Assembly (NCBI RefSeq): GCF_946892675.1
Contig: NZ_CAMPOV010000001.1
Span: 1-64,000 of the forward strand
Origin: Arthrobacter sp. Marseille-P9274
GTDB lineage: Bacteria; Actinomycetota; Actinomycetes; Actinomycetales; Micrococcaceae
Direction of reading: 5' to 3'
Length of the DNA: 64,000 nucleotides
Shown: one piece after another, positions 30,410 to 39,737 of the stretch
How positions within the stretch are numbered: the stretch's first letter is position 1
Layout of the letters: every line of letters starts with the position of its first letter
Made by a program: the position numbers and the translations under genes
The notes under the pieces: model-generated
The model's database searches: none
What the model saw: the letters and a program-made list of their open reading frames with translations, nothing else
Told to the model about the DNA's origin: nothing

Positions 30410-32005
30410 ATGAGCCTCGACACCGATCTTGACCGCTCTACTACCGCCGGCAAGATTGCGGAGTTCCGCCGGCGCCAGGCGGAGGCGATGATGCCGTCCG
30501 GTCAGGACGCGGTGGACAAGCAGCACGCCAGGGGCAAGCACACCGCGCGCGAGCGCATCGACCTGCTGGTCGACGAGGGCTCATTCGTCGAGTTCGATGC
30601 GCTGGCAACCCACCGGTCCACGGCGTTCGGCATGGAGAAGAAGAAGCCGCTCGGCGACGGCGTCGTCTCCGGCTACGGCACCGTGGACGGGCGGCTGGTG
30701 GCCGTCTACAGCCAGGACTTCTCGGTCTACGGCGGGTCGCTCAGCCAGGTCAACGGCGAGAAGATCGTCAAGGTCCAGGAGTTCGCGCTGCGCAACGGCT
30801 GCCCGGTCATCGGGATCAACGACGGCGGCGGCGCCCGCATCCAGGAGGGCGTGGCCTCGCTCGCGATGTTCGCCGACATCTTCCGCAACAACGTGGCGGC
30901 TTCCGGCGTGGTCCCGCAGATCTCGCTGATCATGGGCCCGTGCGCCGGCGGCGCCGCCTACTCCCCCGCCCTGACCGACTTCGTGGTCATGGTGGACAAG
31001 ACCTCGCACATGTTCATCACCGGCCCGGACGTCATCAAGACCGTGACCGGCGAGGAAGTGGACATGGAAACCCTCGGTGGCGCGCGCCAGCACAACTCGA
31101 CGACGGGCACGGCCGCCTACCTCGGGGTGGATGAAGCCGACGCCATCGAATTCGTCCGCGAACTGCTGGACGTCCTGCCCTCCAACAACCTCACCGAGGC
31201 CCCGGCCGGCGCGTTCAACGAGGAACTCGAGCCCACAGAAGCGGACCTCGAGCTGGACACGCTCATTCCCGATTCGGCCAACCAGCCCTACGACATGCGC
31301 AGCGTGATCGAGCACATCGTCGACGACGGCCAGTTCCTGGAACTCCAGGCCCTCTATGCGCCGAACGTCATCATCGGCTACAGCCGGGTCGAGGGTCACA
31401 CGGTCGGCATCGTGGCCAACCAGCCGATGCAATTTGCCGGGACACTGGACATCGCCGCCTCGGAAAAGGCCGCGCGGTTCGTCCGGCACTGCGATGCGTT
31501 CAACATCCCCATCCTGACGCTGGTGGATGTCCCCGGCTTCCTGCCCGGCAAGGACCAGGAGTTCAACGGCATCATCCGGCGCGGCGCCAAGCTGCTCTAT
31601 GCCTACGCCGAGGCCACGGTCCCGAAGCTCACCGTGATCACGCGCAAGGCGTACGGCGGGGCGTACATTGTGATGGGCTCGAAGAAGCTCGGCGCCGACC
31701 TCAACCTCGCCTGGCCCACCGCCCAGATCGGCGTGATGGGCGCGCAGGGCGCGGTGAACATCCTGTACCGCCGTGACCTCGCCGCCGTCCAGGCCGAGGG
31801 CGGCGACGTCGAAGCGCGCCGGCAGGAGATCATCACGCAGTACGAGGATGAGCTGCTCAACCCGTACCAGGCGGCCGAACTGGGCTACCTCGACGCCGTC
31901 ATCGCCCCCTCCGACACCCGGGTCCAGATTGTCCGCGGCCTGCGCGCGCTGCGCGACAAGCGGGCCACGATGCCGCACAAGAAGCACGGAAACATCCCGC
32001 TATGA
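30410..32005 (+). CDS. accD: Acyl-CoA carboxylase carboxyltransferase (beta) subunit
   Basis: The product is 531 aa from ATG at 30410 with GGAG five bases upstream. It transfers carboxyl from carboxybiotin to acetyl- or propionyl-CoA. Both crotonase-like halves are intact: [67 protein letters not shown] in the N half; [43 protein letters not shown] and [18 protein letters not shown] in the C half. The Asp/Ile residue that separates propionyl from acetyl preference falls near the DVPGF region, and I do not assign preference. It overlaps the epsilon subunit gene by ATGA. Partner alpha subunit at 37645-39417. Confidence 0.95.
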   Translation: MSLDTDLDRSTTAGKIAEFRRRQAEAMMPSGQDAVDKQHARGKHTARERIDLLVDEGSFVEFDALATHRSTAFGMEKKKPLGDGVVSGYGTVDGRLVAVYSQDFSVYGGSLSQVNGEKIVKVQEFALRNGCPVIGINDGGGARIQEGVASLAMFADIFRNNVAASGVVPQISLIMGPCAGGAAYSPALTDFVVMVDKTSHMFITGPDVIKTVTGEEVDMETLGGARQHNSTTGTAAYLGVDEADAIEFVRELLDVLPSNNLTEAPAGAFNEELEPTEADLELDTLIPDSANQPYDMRSVIEHIVDDGQFLELQALYAPNVIIGYSRVEGHTVGIVANQPMQFAGTLDIAASEKAARFVRHCDAFNIPILTLVDVPGFLPGKDQEFNGIIRRGAKLLYAYAEATVPKLTVITRKAYGGAYIVMGSKKLGADLNLAWPTAQIGVMGAQGAVNILYRRDLAAVQAEGGDVEARRQEIITQYEDELLNPYQAAELGYLDAVIAPSDTRVQIVRGLRALRDKRATMPHKKHGNIPL

Positions 32006-32250
32006 CCAGGACCCAGGCTCAGGCCGAAACCCGGACCGCTGACGAGGCGGCCCCGCTGTTCACCGTCGCCAAGGGGAATCCGACCCCCGAGGAACTCGCC
32101 GCGCTGACCGCCGTCGTGCTGGCCCTGCAGCCATCCCCGGAGCCTCCCGCTGCGGCGGAGCAGCCGCGCCGGCGCAGCCCGCGGCGGCGCGAACTGCTGC
32201 GCCCCGTCGTCGCGCACGGCCCCGGCGCCTGGCGGCACACCTTCCGCTAG
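32002..32250 (+). CDS. accE: Acyl-CoA carboxylase epsilon subunit
   Basis: The product is 82 aa and overlaps the beta subunit stop. It has the family pattern of these small actinobacterial subunits: a conserved core [23 protein letters not shown], then a disordered Pro/Arg-rich stretch and a Trp-containing end ([10 protein letters not shown]). Epsilon subunits stimulate and help assemble the alpha-beta carboxylase. No other domain is present. Confidence 0.9.
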   Translation: MTRTQAQAETRTADEAAPLFTVAKGNPTPEELAALTAVVLALQPSPEPPAAAEQPRRRSPRRRELLRPVVAHGPGAWRHTFR

Positions 32251-32286
32251 GGCCCGGGCCCGCCCGACCGTCCCTTAACGCGGAAA

Positions 32287-32313
32287 GCCGGCAGCCCCCA
32301 ACGTGCTGCCGGC
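32287..32313 (+). terminator. Candidate terminator after accD-accE
   Basis: GCCGGCAGC (32287-32295) pairs perfectly with GCTGCCGGC (32305-32313) across a 9-nt loop, 37 bp after the epsilon stop. The T run is poor, as is common in GC-rich actinobacteria. A second, weaker pairing follows near 32370-32400. Confidence 0.5.
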
Positions 32314-32435
32314 CTCCTCGAAGGGTCATCCGCGACGCCCGGAACGGCCCTCCCCAAGGCCGGCGGAACGGAGTCCCAGCGCTGCGTTGCCGGACTCCGG
32401 CCGCGGAGGACGGAGAGCCCCCGGCAGCCCCGGAA

Positions 32436-32453
32436 TATTTGCAGCTGCAAATA
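32436..32453. promoter_or_regulatory. 18-bp perfect palindrome, probable MarR operator
   Basis: TATTTGCAGCTGCAAATA reads the same on both strands and stands out in an otherwise GC-rich stretch. It lies about 50 bp before the marR start and just upstream of the expected -35 region. MarR proteins bind palindromes of this length and often repress their own gene. Confidence 0.7.
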
Positions 32454-32491
32454 AAGTAAGCCGAACCACCATCGCGGTCAAGTGCACTCGC

Positions 32492-32497
32492 TAGAGT
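32492..32497 (+). promoter_or_regulatory. -10 box of leaderless marR transcript
   Basis: TAGAGT ends seven bases before the ATG at 32505. No ribosome-binding site precedes the ATG, so the transcript probably begins at or near the start codon. Confidence 0.55.
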
Positions 32498-32504
32498 GGC
32501 TCGT

Positions 32505-33008
32505 ATGTCCGATCCGCAGTGGCTCAGCCCCGAAGAACAGCGCGCCTGGGTTCCCCTGGCCGCCCTGCTGTTCCGGCTGCCCTCGGCGTTCGACTCCCAG
32601 TTGCAGCGGGACGAGGGCCTGACGTTCGCCAGCTACATGGTCCTGGCCATGCTGGGCGAGCAACCCAGCCGCACCATGCGGATGAGCGAACTGGCCGCCG
32701 CCACCAGCACCTCGCAGTCGCGGATCTCCCGTGTCGCCGGCGGACTGGAGCGCGCCGGTTTCCTGGGGCGCAGCGTCGACCCCCAGGACGGCAGGGCCGT
32801 ACTGGCGCGGCTCACCGACGCCGGGCTGGCCAAGGTCCAAGCCGCCTCCGTCGGCCATGTCCGGGCCGTGCGAGCCGCAGTCTTCGACCGGCTGAGCCCG
32901 GAACAGGTCGGCCAGCTCGCCGCGATCGGCACCAGCCTGATCGGCGAAGACTGGGGCGAGGCCATCGATTCGGGCAGGCCCGCCGCGGCCCAACGCCGCG
33001 GCGCATGA
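32505..33008 (+). CDS. MarR-family transcriptional regulator
   Basis: The product is about 167 aa. It has the MarR winged helix: LTFASYMVLAMLGEQPSRTM, the recognition region MSELAAATSTSQSRISRVAG and a wing with DPQDGRAVLARLTDAG, between dimerisation helices. I chose ATG at 32505 because it fits a leaderless transcript after TAGAGT; GTG at 32496 adds three residues. The 18-bp palindrome upstream is the likely binding site. No ligand can be read from the sequence. The DUF885 gene and symporter that follow on the same strand have their own promoters, so they need not be its targets. Confidence 0.9.
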   Translation: MSDPQWLSPEEQRAWVPLAALLFRLPSAFDSQLQRDEGLTFASYMVLAMLGEQPSRTMRMSELAAATSTSQSRISRVAGGLERAGFLGRSVDPQDGRAVLARLTDAGLAKVQAASVGHVRAVRAAVFDRLSPEQVGQLAAIGTSLIGEDWGEAIDSGRPAAAQRRGA

Positions 33009-33066
33009 TTCAAGCCCGGCGCGGCCCTGAGGGGGTCGCGCTTTCGGGGCGGCCGCCGAATGCCGG

Positions 33067-33072
33067 TAGGCT
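33067..33072 (+). promoter_or_regulatory. -10 box of leaderless DUF885 transcript
   Basis: TAGGCT ends exactly six bases before GTG at 33079, with no ribosome-binding site between. Confidence 0.55.
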
Positions 33073-33078
33073 CGGCCT

Positions 33079-34806
33079 GTGACTCACCAGACAACAGAAC
33101 CCACCACGGACATCCCCACCCGTGTCCCGTCGGCCATCGACGCTGTCGCCGACGCCTACACGGAAACCCTGCTGGAGCTGAACCCCTCGCTGGCAACGTC
33201 GCTCGGCATCCCTGGGCATGAGACGGAATACCCGGACTACTCCCCCGCCGGCGTCGAGGCCATGGCGGAATGTGCCCGCGAGGCGCTGCGGCGGCTCGAA
33301 GACCTCGAACCCACGGACGACACCGACCGCATCACCCTCGACGCAATGCGCGAACGCCTGGGGCTGGACCTGGAGATCCACGAGGCCGGCCTCGATCTCG
33401 CCGAGGTCAACAACCTCGCCTCCCCCGTGCAGGACATCCGCGCCATCTTCGACCTGATGCCGCAGGCCACCATCGAGGACTGGAACCACATCGCCGGCCG
33501 CATGGCCCACGTTCCCGATGCCCTGGCCGGCTACGCCAGCTCGCTGCGTGAAGCCAGGAAGCGCGGCCGGATCGCGCCCCGCCGCCAGCTGAAGACCGTG
33601 ATCGAGCAGGCCAACGCCTATGCGGCCGAGGACGGATTCTTCCAGGCCACCGCCGCAGCGGCTTCCACTAACGACGGCGACCTTCCGCAGGAACTGCGCG
33701 AGCGGCTCGCCGAGGCTGCCGGGGCCGCCCGCAACGCTTACCGCAAGCTCGCCGCCGTGCTCGAAGACGAACTGCTCCCGGAAGCCCCCGAGAAGGACGC
33801 CGTGGGGCGCGAACACTACGCCCTGATGTCCCGGCGCTTCCTCGGCTCCGCCGTCGACCTGGAAGAGACCTACCGCTGGGGCATCGAGGAGCTTGACCGG
33901 ATCATCGCGGAGCAGGAAGCGGTCGCAGCGCAGATCAAGCCCGGCGCCTCCATCGAGGAAGCCATGGCCCTGCTGGATGCCGACGAGTCCCGCCAGCTGC
34001 ACGGGACCGGGGCGCTCCAGGCCTGGATGCAGCGGCTGTCCGACAAGGCCGTCGCCGACCTGGCAGGCACCCACTTCGAGATTCCCGAGCCGATGCGGCG
34101 GCTCGAGTGCATGATCGCCCCGACGCACGAGGGCGGCATCTACTACACCGGCCCCTCGGACGACTTCGCCCGGCCCGGCCGGATGTGGTGGTCCGTGCCG
34201 GAGGGCGAAGACACCTTCAGCACGTGGAAGGAAACCACCACCGTCTACCACGAGGGCGTCCCCGGCCATCACCTGCAGATTGCGACGGCGACCTACCGCC
34301 GGGAGCTGCTCAACAACTGGCGGCGCAACATCTGCTGGGTCTCCGGACACGGCGAAGGCTGGGCGCTCTACGCCGAGCGGCTCATGGACGAGCTGGGCTA
34401 CCTCGCCGACCCGGGCGACCGGATGGGCATGCTGGACGGCCAGCGGATGCGCGCAGCCCGCGTGGTCTTCGACATCGGCGTCCACCTCGAACTCGAGGTT
34501 CCGGAACGCTGGGGCTCGGGAACCTGGACCCCGGAGAAGGGCTACGAGTTCCTGAAGAAAAACATTGCCATCAGCGAGGGCCAGCTGAACTTCGAGTTCA
34601 CCCGCTACCTCGGCTGGCCGGGCCAGGCGCCCTCCTACAAACTGGGGCAGCGCCTGTGGGAGCAGCTCCGGGATGAGCGGCGCCGCCGCGAGGGCGCCTC
34701 CTTCGATATCAAGTCGTTCCATACGCAGGCGCTGAACATCGGCTCCGTCGGCCTCGACACGCTGCGCCGCGCCCTGCTCGGCGAGGACGCCGCGGCCCGG
34801 GCCTGA
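33079..34806 (+). CDS. DUF885 family protein, probable metallopeptidase-like
   Basis: The product is 575 aa from GTG at 33079. It is a full-length DUF885 protein: an N-terminal helical region (DAYTETLLELNPSLATSLGI) and the conserved block YHEGVPGHHLQIA near residue 395, followed by NICWVSGHGEGWALYAERLMDELG and RAARVVFDIGVH. The HE-x4-HH pattern and a downstream Glu (GEGWALYAE) resemble zinc peptidases of the gluzincin type, consistent with suggestions that this family is peptidase-related. It lacks a signal peptide, so it is cytoplasmic. The substrate is unknown. Confidence 0.9.
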   Translation: MTHQTTEPTTDIPTRVPSAIDAVADAYTETLLELNPSLATSLGIPGHETEYPDYSPAGVEAMAECAREALRRLEDLEPTDDTDRITLDAMRERLGLDLEIHEAGLDLAEVNNLASPVQDIRAIFDLMPQATIEDWNHIAGRMAHVPDALAGYASSLREARKRGRIAPRRQLKTVIEQANAYAAEDGFFQATAAAASTNDGDLPQELRERLAEAAGAARNAYRKLAAVLEDELLPEAPEKDAVGREHYALMSRRFLGSAVDLEETYRWGIEELDRIIAEQEAVAAQIKPGASIEEAMALLDADESRQLHGTGALQAWMQRLSDKAVADLAGTHFEIPEPMRRLECMIAPTHEGGIYYTGPSDDFARPGRMWWSVPEGEDTFSTWKETTTVYHEGVPGHHLQIATATYRRELLNNWRRNICWVSGHGEGWALYAERLMDELGYLADPGDRMGMLDGQRMRAARVVFDIGVHLELEVPERWGSGTWTPEKGYEFLKKNIAISEGQLNFEFTRYLGWPGQAPSYKLGQRLWEQLRDERRRREGASFDIKSFHTQALNIGSVGLDTLRRALLGEDAAARA

Positions 34807-34814
34807 CCAAACGA

Positions 34815-34864
34815 TTGGCCTGAAGTGGCTGGGATGGACCGCCTATCCAGCCATTTCAGGCCAA
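34815..34864 (+). terminator. Strong hairpin after DUF885 gene
   Basis: TTGGCCTGAAGTGGCTGG (34815-34832) pairs with 34847-34864 over 18 bp with one G-U pair and a 14-nt loop, beginning 8 bp after the stop codon. There is no T run. It most likely ends the DUF885 transcript or protects its 3' end. Confidence 0.65.
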
Positions 34865-35072
34865 CAGATGAACGGGCGGCCGCACCCCGACTGCCAGCCC
34901 AGGACTCAGCCATCGCGATCCGCCCCGGCTGCGGGATTGGTCACAGCCGGGTCGGGAATAACTTCCTGCACCCCGCGCGGATACCGGGCATAGGCGCAGG
35001 AGCCGGGCATCGCCGTCGTCCGCGGCGTAACAGTGCGCAACAATGCTTTTGGCCTGCTAAGTTTCCGCCTCC

Positions 35073-35078
35073 TACAGT
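35073..35078 (+). promoter_or_regulatory. -10 box of leaderless symporter transcript
   Basis: TACAGT ends six bases before GTG at 35085. TTGGCC at 35049-35054 is a plausible -35 with an 18-bp spacer, so both promoter elements are visible. Confidence 0.6.
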
Positions 35079-35084
35079 CTTCGG

Positions 35085-36512
35085 GTGACTACCGCAACCA
35101 GCACTGAGAAGAGCGGGCGCAGGCTGCCCCGCTGGGCCACATCGTTCGGCCCCCAGATTATCGCCGCCCTCATCGCCGGCCTGGCCCTGGGCCTCGCCGC
35201 CAAGAACCTGGGCGAGCCGGCGCCGGGCGAGCCGAACTGGCTCACCGAGACCCTGACCACCATCGGTTCCAGCTACATCTCCCTGCTGAAGGCGGCCGTC
35301 GTCCCGCTGATCTTCACCGCGGTGGTCAGCTCGATCGCCAACCTGCGCGCGGTCTCCAACGCCGCGAGGCTCGCCTGGAATACCCTGCTGTGGTTCGCCA
35401 TCACCGCCTTCATCGCGGTCATCATCGGCATGGGGCTGGGTACCATCATGCAGCCCGGCGCCAGCGCCGCCGGTGACGTGCCCGGCGAGTACACCGGCCG
35501 CACGGGCGACTGGTGGGCGTTCCTCACCGGGCTGTTCCCGGCCAACTTCCTCGGCCTTGAGGCCACTACCAAGGCCGGCGAGGCCGGTGACGTGACCACC
35601 AGCCTCGGCTTCAACGTGCTGCAGATCCTGGTCATCTCGATTGCGGTCGGCATCGCCGCACTGAAGGTCGGCAAGGCCGCCGAGCCCTTCCTGCAGCTGA
35701 ACGCCTCCGCGCTGGCCGTGATCCAGAAGGTGCTCTGGTGGATCATCCGGCTCGCCCCCATCGGTACGGTGGGCCTGATCGGCAAGGCCGTGGCGACCTA
35801 CGGCTGGGACACGATGGGTTCGCTGGGCCTGTTCACGCTGTCCATCTACGTCGGCCTGGCGCTGGTGCTCTTCGTGGTCTACCCGGTGCTGGTCCGCGCC
35901 CACGGCTTGTCCGTAAAGCAGTGGTTCTCCGGCGCCTGGCCCGCCATCCAGCTGGCCTTTGTCTCCCGTTCCTCGATGGGCGCCCTGCCGCTGACCCAGC
36001 GCGTGACCGAGCGCAACCTCGGCGTGCCGCGGGCCTACGCCTCCTTCGCGGTGCCGCTGGGCTCCACCACCAAGATGGACGGCTGCGCCTCGATCTACCC
36101 CGCCATCGCCGCCATCTTCGTGGCGCAGTTCTTCGGCGTGGAACTCGGGTTCATGCACTATGTGCTGATCGCCGTCGTCTCCGTCCTCGGCTCCGCCGCC
36201 ACGGCGGGCACCACGGGCGCCACCGTGATGCTCACGCTGACCCTCTCCACGCTGGGCCTGCCGCTGGAAGGCGTCGGCCTGCTGCTGGCCGTCGATCCGA
36301 TCGTGGACATGGGCCGCACGGCCGTCAACGTCGCCGGGCAGACCCTGGTCCCGACCATCGTGGCCAAGCGCCAGGGCATCCTGGACGAGGCGCTGTACAA
36401 CGCCCGCCGCACCGGCGATCCGTTCAGCGACGACACCGAGGGTGCGGAGACCGGGACTTCCGCTGGAGCGGAGGCAACCGAGCGGCGCCCGGAACCGGCC
36501 GCCACGGCCTGA
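35085..36512 (+). CDS. Dicarboxylate/amino acid:cation symporter (DAACS)
   Basis: The product is 475 aa, from GTG at 35085 on a leaderless transcript. It is a DctA/GltP-type secondary transporter with about eight membrane helices and two re-entrant loops. Recognisable blocks are LKAAVVPLIFTAVVSSIANL, AFVSRSSMGALPLTQR (the serine-rich loop), PLGSTTKMDGCASIYP and VDPIVDMGRTAVNVAGQ, where the last Asp/Arg region binds the substrate carboxylates. The C-terminal tail is polar. The substrate may be C4-dicarboxylates or glutamate/aspartate; the sequence alone does not decide. Confidence 0.93.
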   Translation: MTTATSTEKSGRRLPRWATSFGPQIIAALIAGLALGLAAKNLGEPAPGEPNWLTETLTTIGSSYISLLKAAVVPLIFTAVVSSIANLRAVSNAARLAWNTLLWFAITAFIAVIIGMGLGTIMQPGASAAGDVPGEYTGRTGDWWAFLTGLFPANFLGLEATTKAGEAGDVTTSLGFNVLQILVISIAVGIAALKVGKAAEPFLQLNASALAVIQKVLWWIIRLAPIGTVGLIGKAVATYGWDTMGSLGLFTLSIYVGLALVLFVVYPVLVRAHGLSVKQWFSGAWPAIQLAFVSRSSMGALPLTQRVTERNLGVPRAYASFAVPLGSTTKMDGCASIYPAIAAIFVAQFFGVELGFMHYVLIAVVSVLGSAATAGTTGATVMLTLTLSTLGLPLEGVGLLLAVDPIVDMGRTAVNVAGQTLVPTIVAKRQGILDEALYNARRTGDPFSDDTEGAETGTSAGAEATERRPEPAATA

Positions 36513-36564
36513 CGCCGCTCCCGGCACCGGGCACACCGCCGCCTCGAACGGGACCGCAATGAGC

Positions 36565-36602
36565 ACGCAGGCCCGGCCGGACGCATCCGGCCGGGCCTGC
36601 GT
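36565..36602 (+). terminator. Terminator after symporter gene
   Basis: ACGCAGGCCCGGCCGG (36565-36580) pairs perfectly with 36587-36602 over a 6-nt loop, followed by TTT. This is the clearest factor-independent terminator in the window after the one at 40041. Confidence 0.85.
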
Positions 36603-36703
36603 TTAAGCGGTACGGCACGACCCCCAACGTCGAACCGGACCGCGGCCTGGCTGCACCCGCCCCTGAACGGCGGGGCGGGTGCTGATACCCCCAGCCTACT
36701 CGA

Positions 36704-36721
36704 TTGTTGATAGATCAACTA
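36704..36721. promoter_or_regulatory. AT-rich operator-like palindrome, owner unknown
   Basis: GTTGAT-AG-ATCAAC (36706-36719) is a perfect inverted repeat extended to TTGTTGAT and ATCAACTA with one mismatch, in an unusually AT-rich island. The shape resembles MarR- or TetR-type sites. It lies 125 bp upstream of maf with no regulator gene beside it. The rest of 36513-36845 holds only the symporter terminator and the maf promoter. Confidence 0.45.
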
Positions 36722-36833
36722 AATATTGCGGCGGCGGTTTCCCCGGTGAGCTCAGCCCGATCTGCGTTCGGAACCGGGAGCCCTGCCCCAGGCTCCGAGA
36801 GCGGTTGCCCCCGAACGGCCGGCGTCCGCCCGT

Positions 36834-36839
36834 TAGGCT
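36834..36839 (+). promoter_or_regulatory. -10 box of leaderless maf transcript
   Basis: TAGGCT ends six bases before GTG at 36846. There is no ribosome-binding site. Confidence 0.5.
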
Positions 36840-36845
36840 TGGTCC

Positions 36846-37535
36846 GTGACTGAACTGCACCTCATCCTCGCCTCCGCCTCTCCCGCCCGAACGAAACTGC
36901 TGACCGACGCCGGCATCGCCCACTCCGTCCTGGTCTCCGACGTGGACGAAGATGCCGTGACGGCCCGCTACGGCGTGACGGATCCGGCTGACACCGCCCT
37001 GCTGCTGGCCCGGGCCAAGGCCGAGGCCGTCGCCTCGCTCCCGGACGCCGAGGGAGCCCTGGTGCTGGGCTGCGACTCGGTCTTCGAACTGGACGGCGAG
37101 CCGTACGGCAAACCCTACGAGGCCGACGTGGCCCGCCAGCGCTGGCGGCGGATGAGCGGCCGGCACGGCGTCCTGCACACCGGCCACTGGCTGATCGACT
37201 GCCGCGACATTCCCGCTGACGCGGGAGGAGACGACGCGGAGGACGGCGAGGAAACCAACGACGGCGGCACCGGCGCCACCGTGGGTGCCATCGCCTCGGC
37301 GGGGGTCTACTTCGCACAGCTCAGCGAAGCGGAGATCGATGCCTACATCGCCACCGGGGAACCGCTCCAGGTGGCCGGCTCCTTCACCATAGATTCGCTC
37401 GGCGGGGCATTCATCGAGAAGGTGGACGGGGACCCGCATGCCGTCGTCGGCCTGTCCGTCTCCACCCTGCGCCGGCTGCTGTCGGACGCGGAGGTCGCCA
37501 TCACGGACCTGTGGCTGCCGCGGCCGGCGGGCTGA
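36846..37535 (+). CDS. maf: Maf-like nucleotide pyrophosphatase
   Basis: The product is 229 aa. Maf proteins hydrolyse non-canonical or modified nucleoside triphosphates to monophosphates and are linked to division arrest and housecleaning. Motifs are LILASASPARTKLLTDAG, VLGCDSVFELDGEPYGKP, the RMSGRHGVLHTG strand and GSFTIDSLGGAFIEKVDGD with VVGLSV. A 25-residue acidic/Gly insertion (GGDDAEDGEETNDGGTG, near residue 125) interrupts the usual fold and is probably a surface loop. In actinobacteria maf commonly sits between the acyl-CoA carboxylase subunit genes, as here. Confidence 0.92.
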   Translation: MTELHLILASASPARTKLLTDAGIAHSVLVSDVDEDAVTARYGVTDPADTALLLARAKAEAVASLPDAEGALVLGCDSVFELDGEPYGKPYEADVARQRWRRMSGRHGVLHTGHWLIDCRDIPADAGGDDAEDGEETNDGGTGATVGAIASAGVYFAQLSEAEIDAYIATGEPLQVAGSFTIDSLGGAFIEKVDGDPHAVVGLSVSTLRRLLSDAEVAITDLWLPRPAG

Positions 37536-37554
37536 TTTGTAGGACTCCTACAAA
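37536..37554. promoter_or_regulatory. Operator-like motif before carboxylase alpha gene
   Basis: TTTGTAGGACTCCTACAAA is a perfect inverted repeat with 9-bp arms and one central base, starting at the base after the maf stop. It matches the motif at 30250-30266 before the beta subunit (shared TTGTAGGA-n3-CTACA). A possible promoter follows (TTGGGC 37590-37595, TAGGCT 37615-37620). Confidence 0.7.
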
Positions 37555-37644
37555 GAATGCGGCCCCAACGCGCAGAATCCGCGAGGATATTGGGCGATAC
37601 CCGCTAACGCAGGCTAGGCTCCTCAAGGATAGAAGGAGCTATGA

Positions 37645-39417
37645 ATGACCCAGCGCATCACCAAGGTACTGATCGCCAACCGCGGTGAAATCGCCGTCCG
37701 GGTGATCCGGGCAGCACGGGATGAAGGAATTGCCTCGGTGGCCGTCTACGCCGAGCCGGACCGGGATGCGCTGCATGTCAGGCTCGCGGACGAGGCCTAT
37801 GCGCTCGGCGGCGAAACCGCAGCCGAGTCCTACCTGGTGATGGAGAAGCTGCTCGACGCCGCCCGGTCCTCCGGCGCCGACGCCGTGCACCCCGGCTACG
37901 GTTTCCTCTCCGAGAACGCCGAATTCGCGCGCCGGGTCATCGCCGCCGGGCTGGTCTGGATCGGCCCCTCCCCCGAAGCGATCGCCAAACTCGGCGACAA
38001 GGTGCGGGCCCGGCACATCGCCGAGAAGGTCGGCGCGCCGCTGGTCGCCGGCACGACCGATCCGGTCAAGGACGTCGCCGAGGTGCTGGAATTCGCCGAC
38101 GCCTACGGCCTCCCGCTGGCCATCAAGGCGGCCTACGGCGGCGGCGGGCGCGGCATTAAGGTGGTCCGCGACCGCGAAGAGATCCCCGAGGCCTACGAGT
38201 CCGCCGTCCGCGAAGCCACCGCGGCGTTCGGCCGTGGCGAATGCTTCGTGGAGCGCTTCCTCGACGCCCCGCGCCACGTCGAAACCCAGTGCCTGGCGGA
38301 CGCCCACGGAAACGTCGTCGTCGTATCCACCCGCGACTGCTCGCTGCAACGGCGCAACCAGAAACTGGTCGAAGAGGCGCCGGCACCGTTCCTTAGCCCG
38401 GACCAGGAATACAACCTGTACGAGGCGTCCAGGGCCATCCTGCTCGAGGCCCACTACCAGGGCGCCGGCACCTGCGAGTTCCTGGTCGGCCAGGACGGCA
38501 CCATCTCCTTCCTTGAGGTCAACACCCGCCTGCAGGTCGAGCACACGGTCAGCGAGGAAGTCGCCGGACTGGACCTGGTCCGCGAGCAGTTCCGGGTGGC
38601 GCGCGGCGAGGAGCTCGGCTACGAAGATCCGGAAATCCGCGGCCACTCCTTCGAGTTCCGCATCAACGGCGAGGACCCCGGCCGCAACTTCATGCCGGCA
38701 CCCGGCACCGTGGAAACGCTGAAGCTTCCTACCGGCCCCGGCGTGCGCGTGGACTCCGGGATCGAGGCCGGCGAGGTCGTCGGCGGCAACTTCGACTCCA
38801 TGCTGGCCAAGCTCATCGTCACGGGCGCGAACCGGACCCAGGCCCTGGAGCGGGCCCGGCGGGCGCTGGCGGAAATGGAGGTCGCGGGCATGCCCACCGT
38901 GCTGCCGTTCCACCGCGCCGTGGTGGCAGACCCGGACTTCGCGCCCGCGGATCCGGAAGAGCCGTTCAGCGTGCACACACGCTGGATCGAAACCGAGTTC
39001 GTCAACGACATCCCCGCGTTTGCCGGCTTGCCGGCGGGGCAGGAAGATGAGGCCGACCGCCAGCGCGTCACGGTCGAGGTCGGCGGCAAGCGGCTGGAGG
39101 TCGTGCTGCCGGCAGGCCTCGCCGCTTCCTCGCCGGTCCGGGCCAACGGCAAGCCCAGGCGCGCCCGGGGCCGCTCGGCGTCGGCCGCCGGAGCAGCCAG
39201 CGGCGATGACCTGTCATCGCCCATGCAGGGCACCATCGTCAAAGTCGCCGTCAGCGACGGCGACACCGTCGCGGAAGGCGATCTCGTCGTCGTTCTGGAG
39301 GCGATGAAGATGGAGCAGCCGCTGACCGCGCACAAGGCCGGCACCATTTCCGGTTTGAGTGCCAAGCCCGGCGACACGGTCTCCGCCGGCGCCGTCCTAG
39401 CCGCGATCACCGACTGA
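37645..39417 (+). CDS. accA: Acyl-CoA carboxylase biotin carboxylase/BCCP (alpha) subunit
   Basis: The product is 590 aa from ATG at 37645, six bases after AAGGAG; an overlapping ATG at 37641 is in another frame. The N-terminal biotin carboxylase ([36 protein letters not shown], the ATP loop [32 protein letters not shown]) carboxylates biotin with ATP and bicarbonate. A central oligomerisation region is followed by the carrier domain with the biotinylated lysine K555 in EAMKMEQ. It works with the beta and epsilon subunits at 30410-32250 to make malonyl- or methylmalonyl-CoA, and BirA (29272-30159) attaches its biotin. The gene name follows common actinobacterial usage (accA/pccA). Confidence 0.95.
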   Translation: MTQRITKVLIANRGEIAVRVIRAARDEGIASVAVYAEPDRDALHVRLADEAYALGGETAAESYLVMEKLLDAARSSGADAVHPGYGFLSENAEFARRVIAAGLVWIGPSPEAIAKLGDKVRARHIAEKVGAPLVAGTTDPVKDVAEVLEFADAYGLPLAIKAAYGGGGRGIKVVRDREEIPEAYESAVREATAAFGRGECFVERFLDAPRHVETQCLADAHGNVVVVSTRDCSLQRRNQKLVEEAPAPFLSPDQEYNLYEASRAILLEAHYQGAGTCEFLVGQDGTISFLEVNTRLQVEHTVSEEVAGLDLVREQFRVARGEELGYEDPEIRGHSFEFRINGEDPGRNFMPAPGTVETLKLPTGPGVRVDSGIEAGEVVGGNFDSMLAKLIVTGANRTQALERARRALAEMEVAGMPTVLPFHRAVVADPDFAPADPEEPFSVHTRWIETEFVNDIPAFAGLPAGQEDEADRQRVTVEVGGKRLEVVLPAGLAASSPVRANGKPRRARGRSASAAGAASGDDLSSPMQGTIVKVAVSDGDTVAEGDLVVVLEAMKMEQPLTAHKAGTISGLSAKPGDTVSAGAVLAAITD

Positions 39418-39737
39418 GCCTTTCCGCCCGCCGCTCTGCCGGACCTGCCGCCCCGCCGGGCGACACGCGCGAGCCTTCGAGGCCTGCCGCCCCGCCGGGC
39501 AGCGGGCCTCGTTTGCATACCGCGTTTGCATATCGCGGCGACATTCCCCCGGTCGGAGGCCGGATGCCGGCCCCTTAACGCTCGGCACAAGGTAATCGCG
39601 CCCGCTGTTCGCCTTGAGCAGAAACTGCAACCGGCGAAATCCATACAATAAGCATGCTTTGTTGTACCGTGGGTCTTGGTAAGGGAAATAGCCGGCACCC
39701 GCCGGTGGCCATTGATCACCGTAAGGAGATATGCGTC
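39418..39737. other. Intergenic region with short direct repeats
   Basis: No gene is recognised. CCTGCCGCCCCGCCGGGC occurs exactly twice (39444-39461 and 39483-39500), and GTTTGCATAYCGC occurs twice in tandem (39511-39536). Downstream, TACAAT (39644-39649) is a possible -10 for the small membrane protein gene, though no good -35 is placed correctly. Confidence 0.55.
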
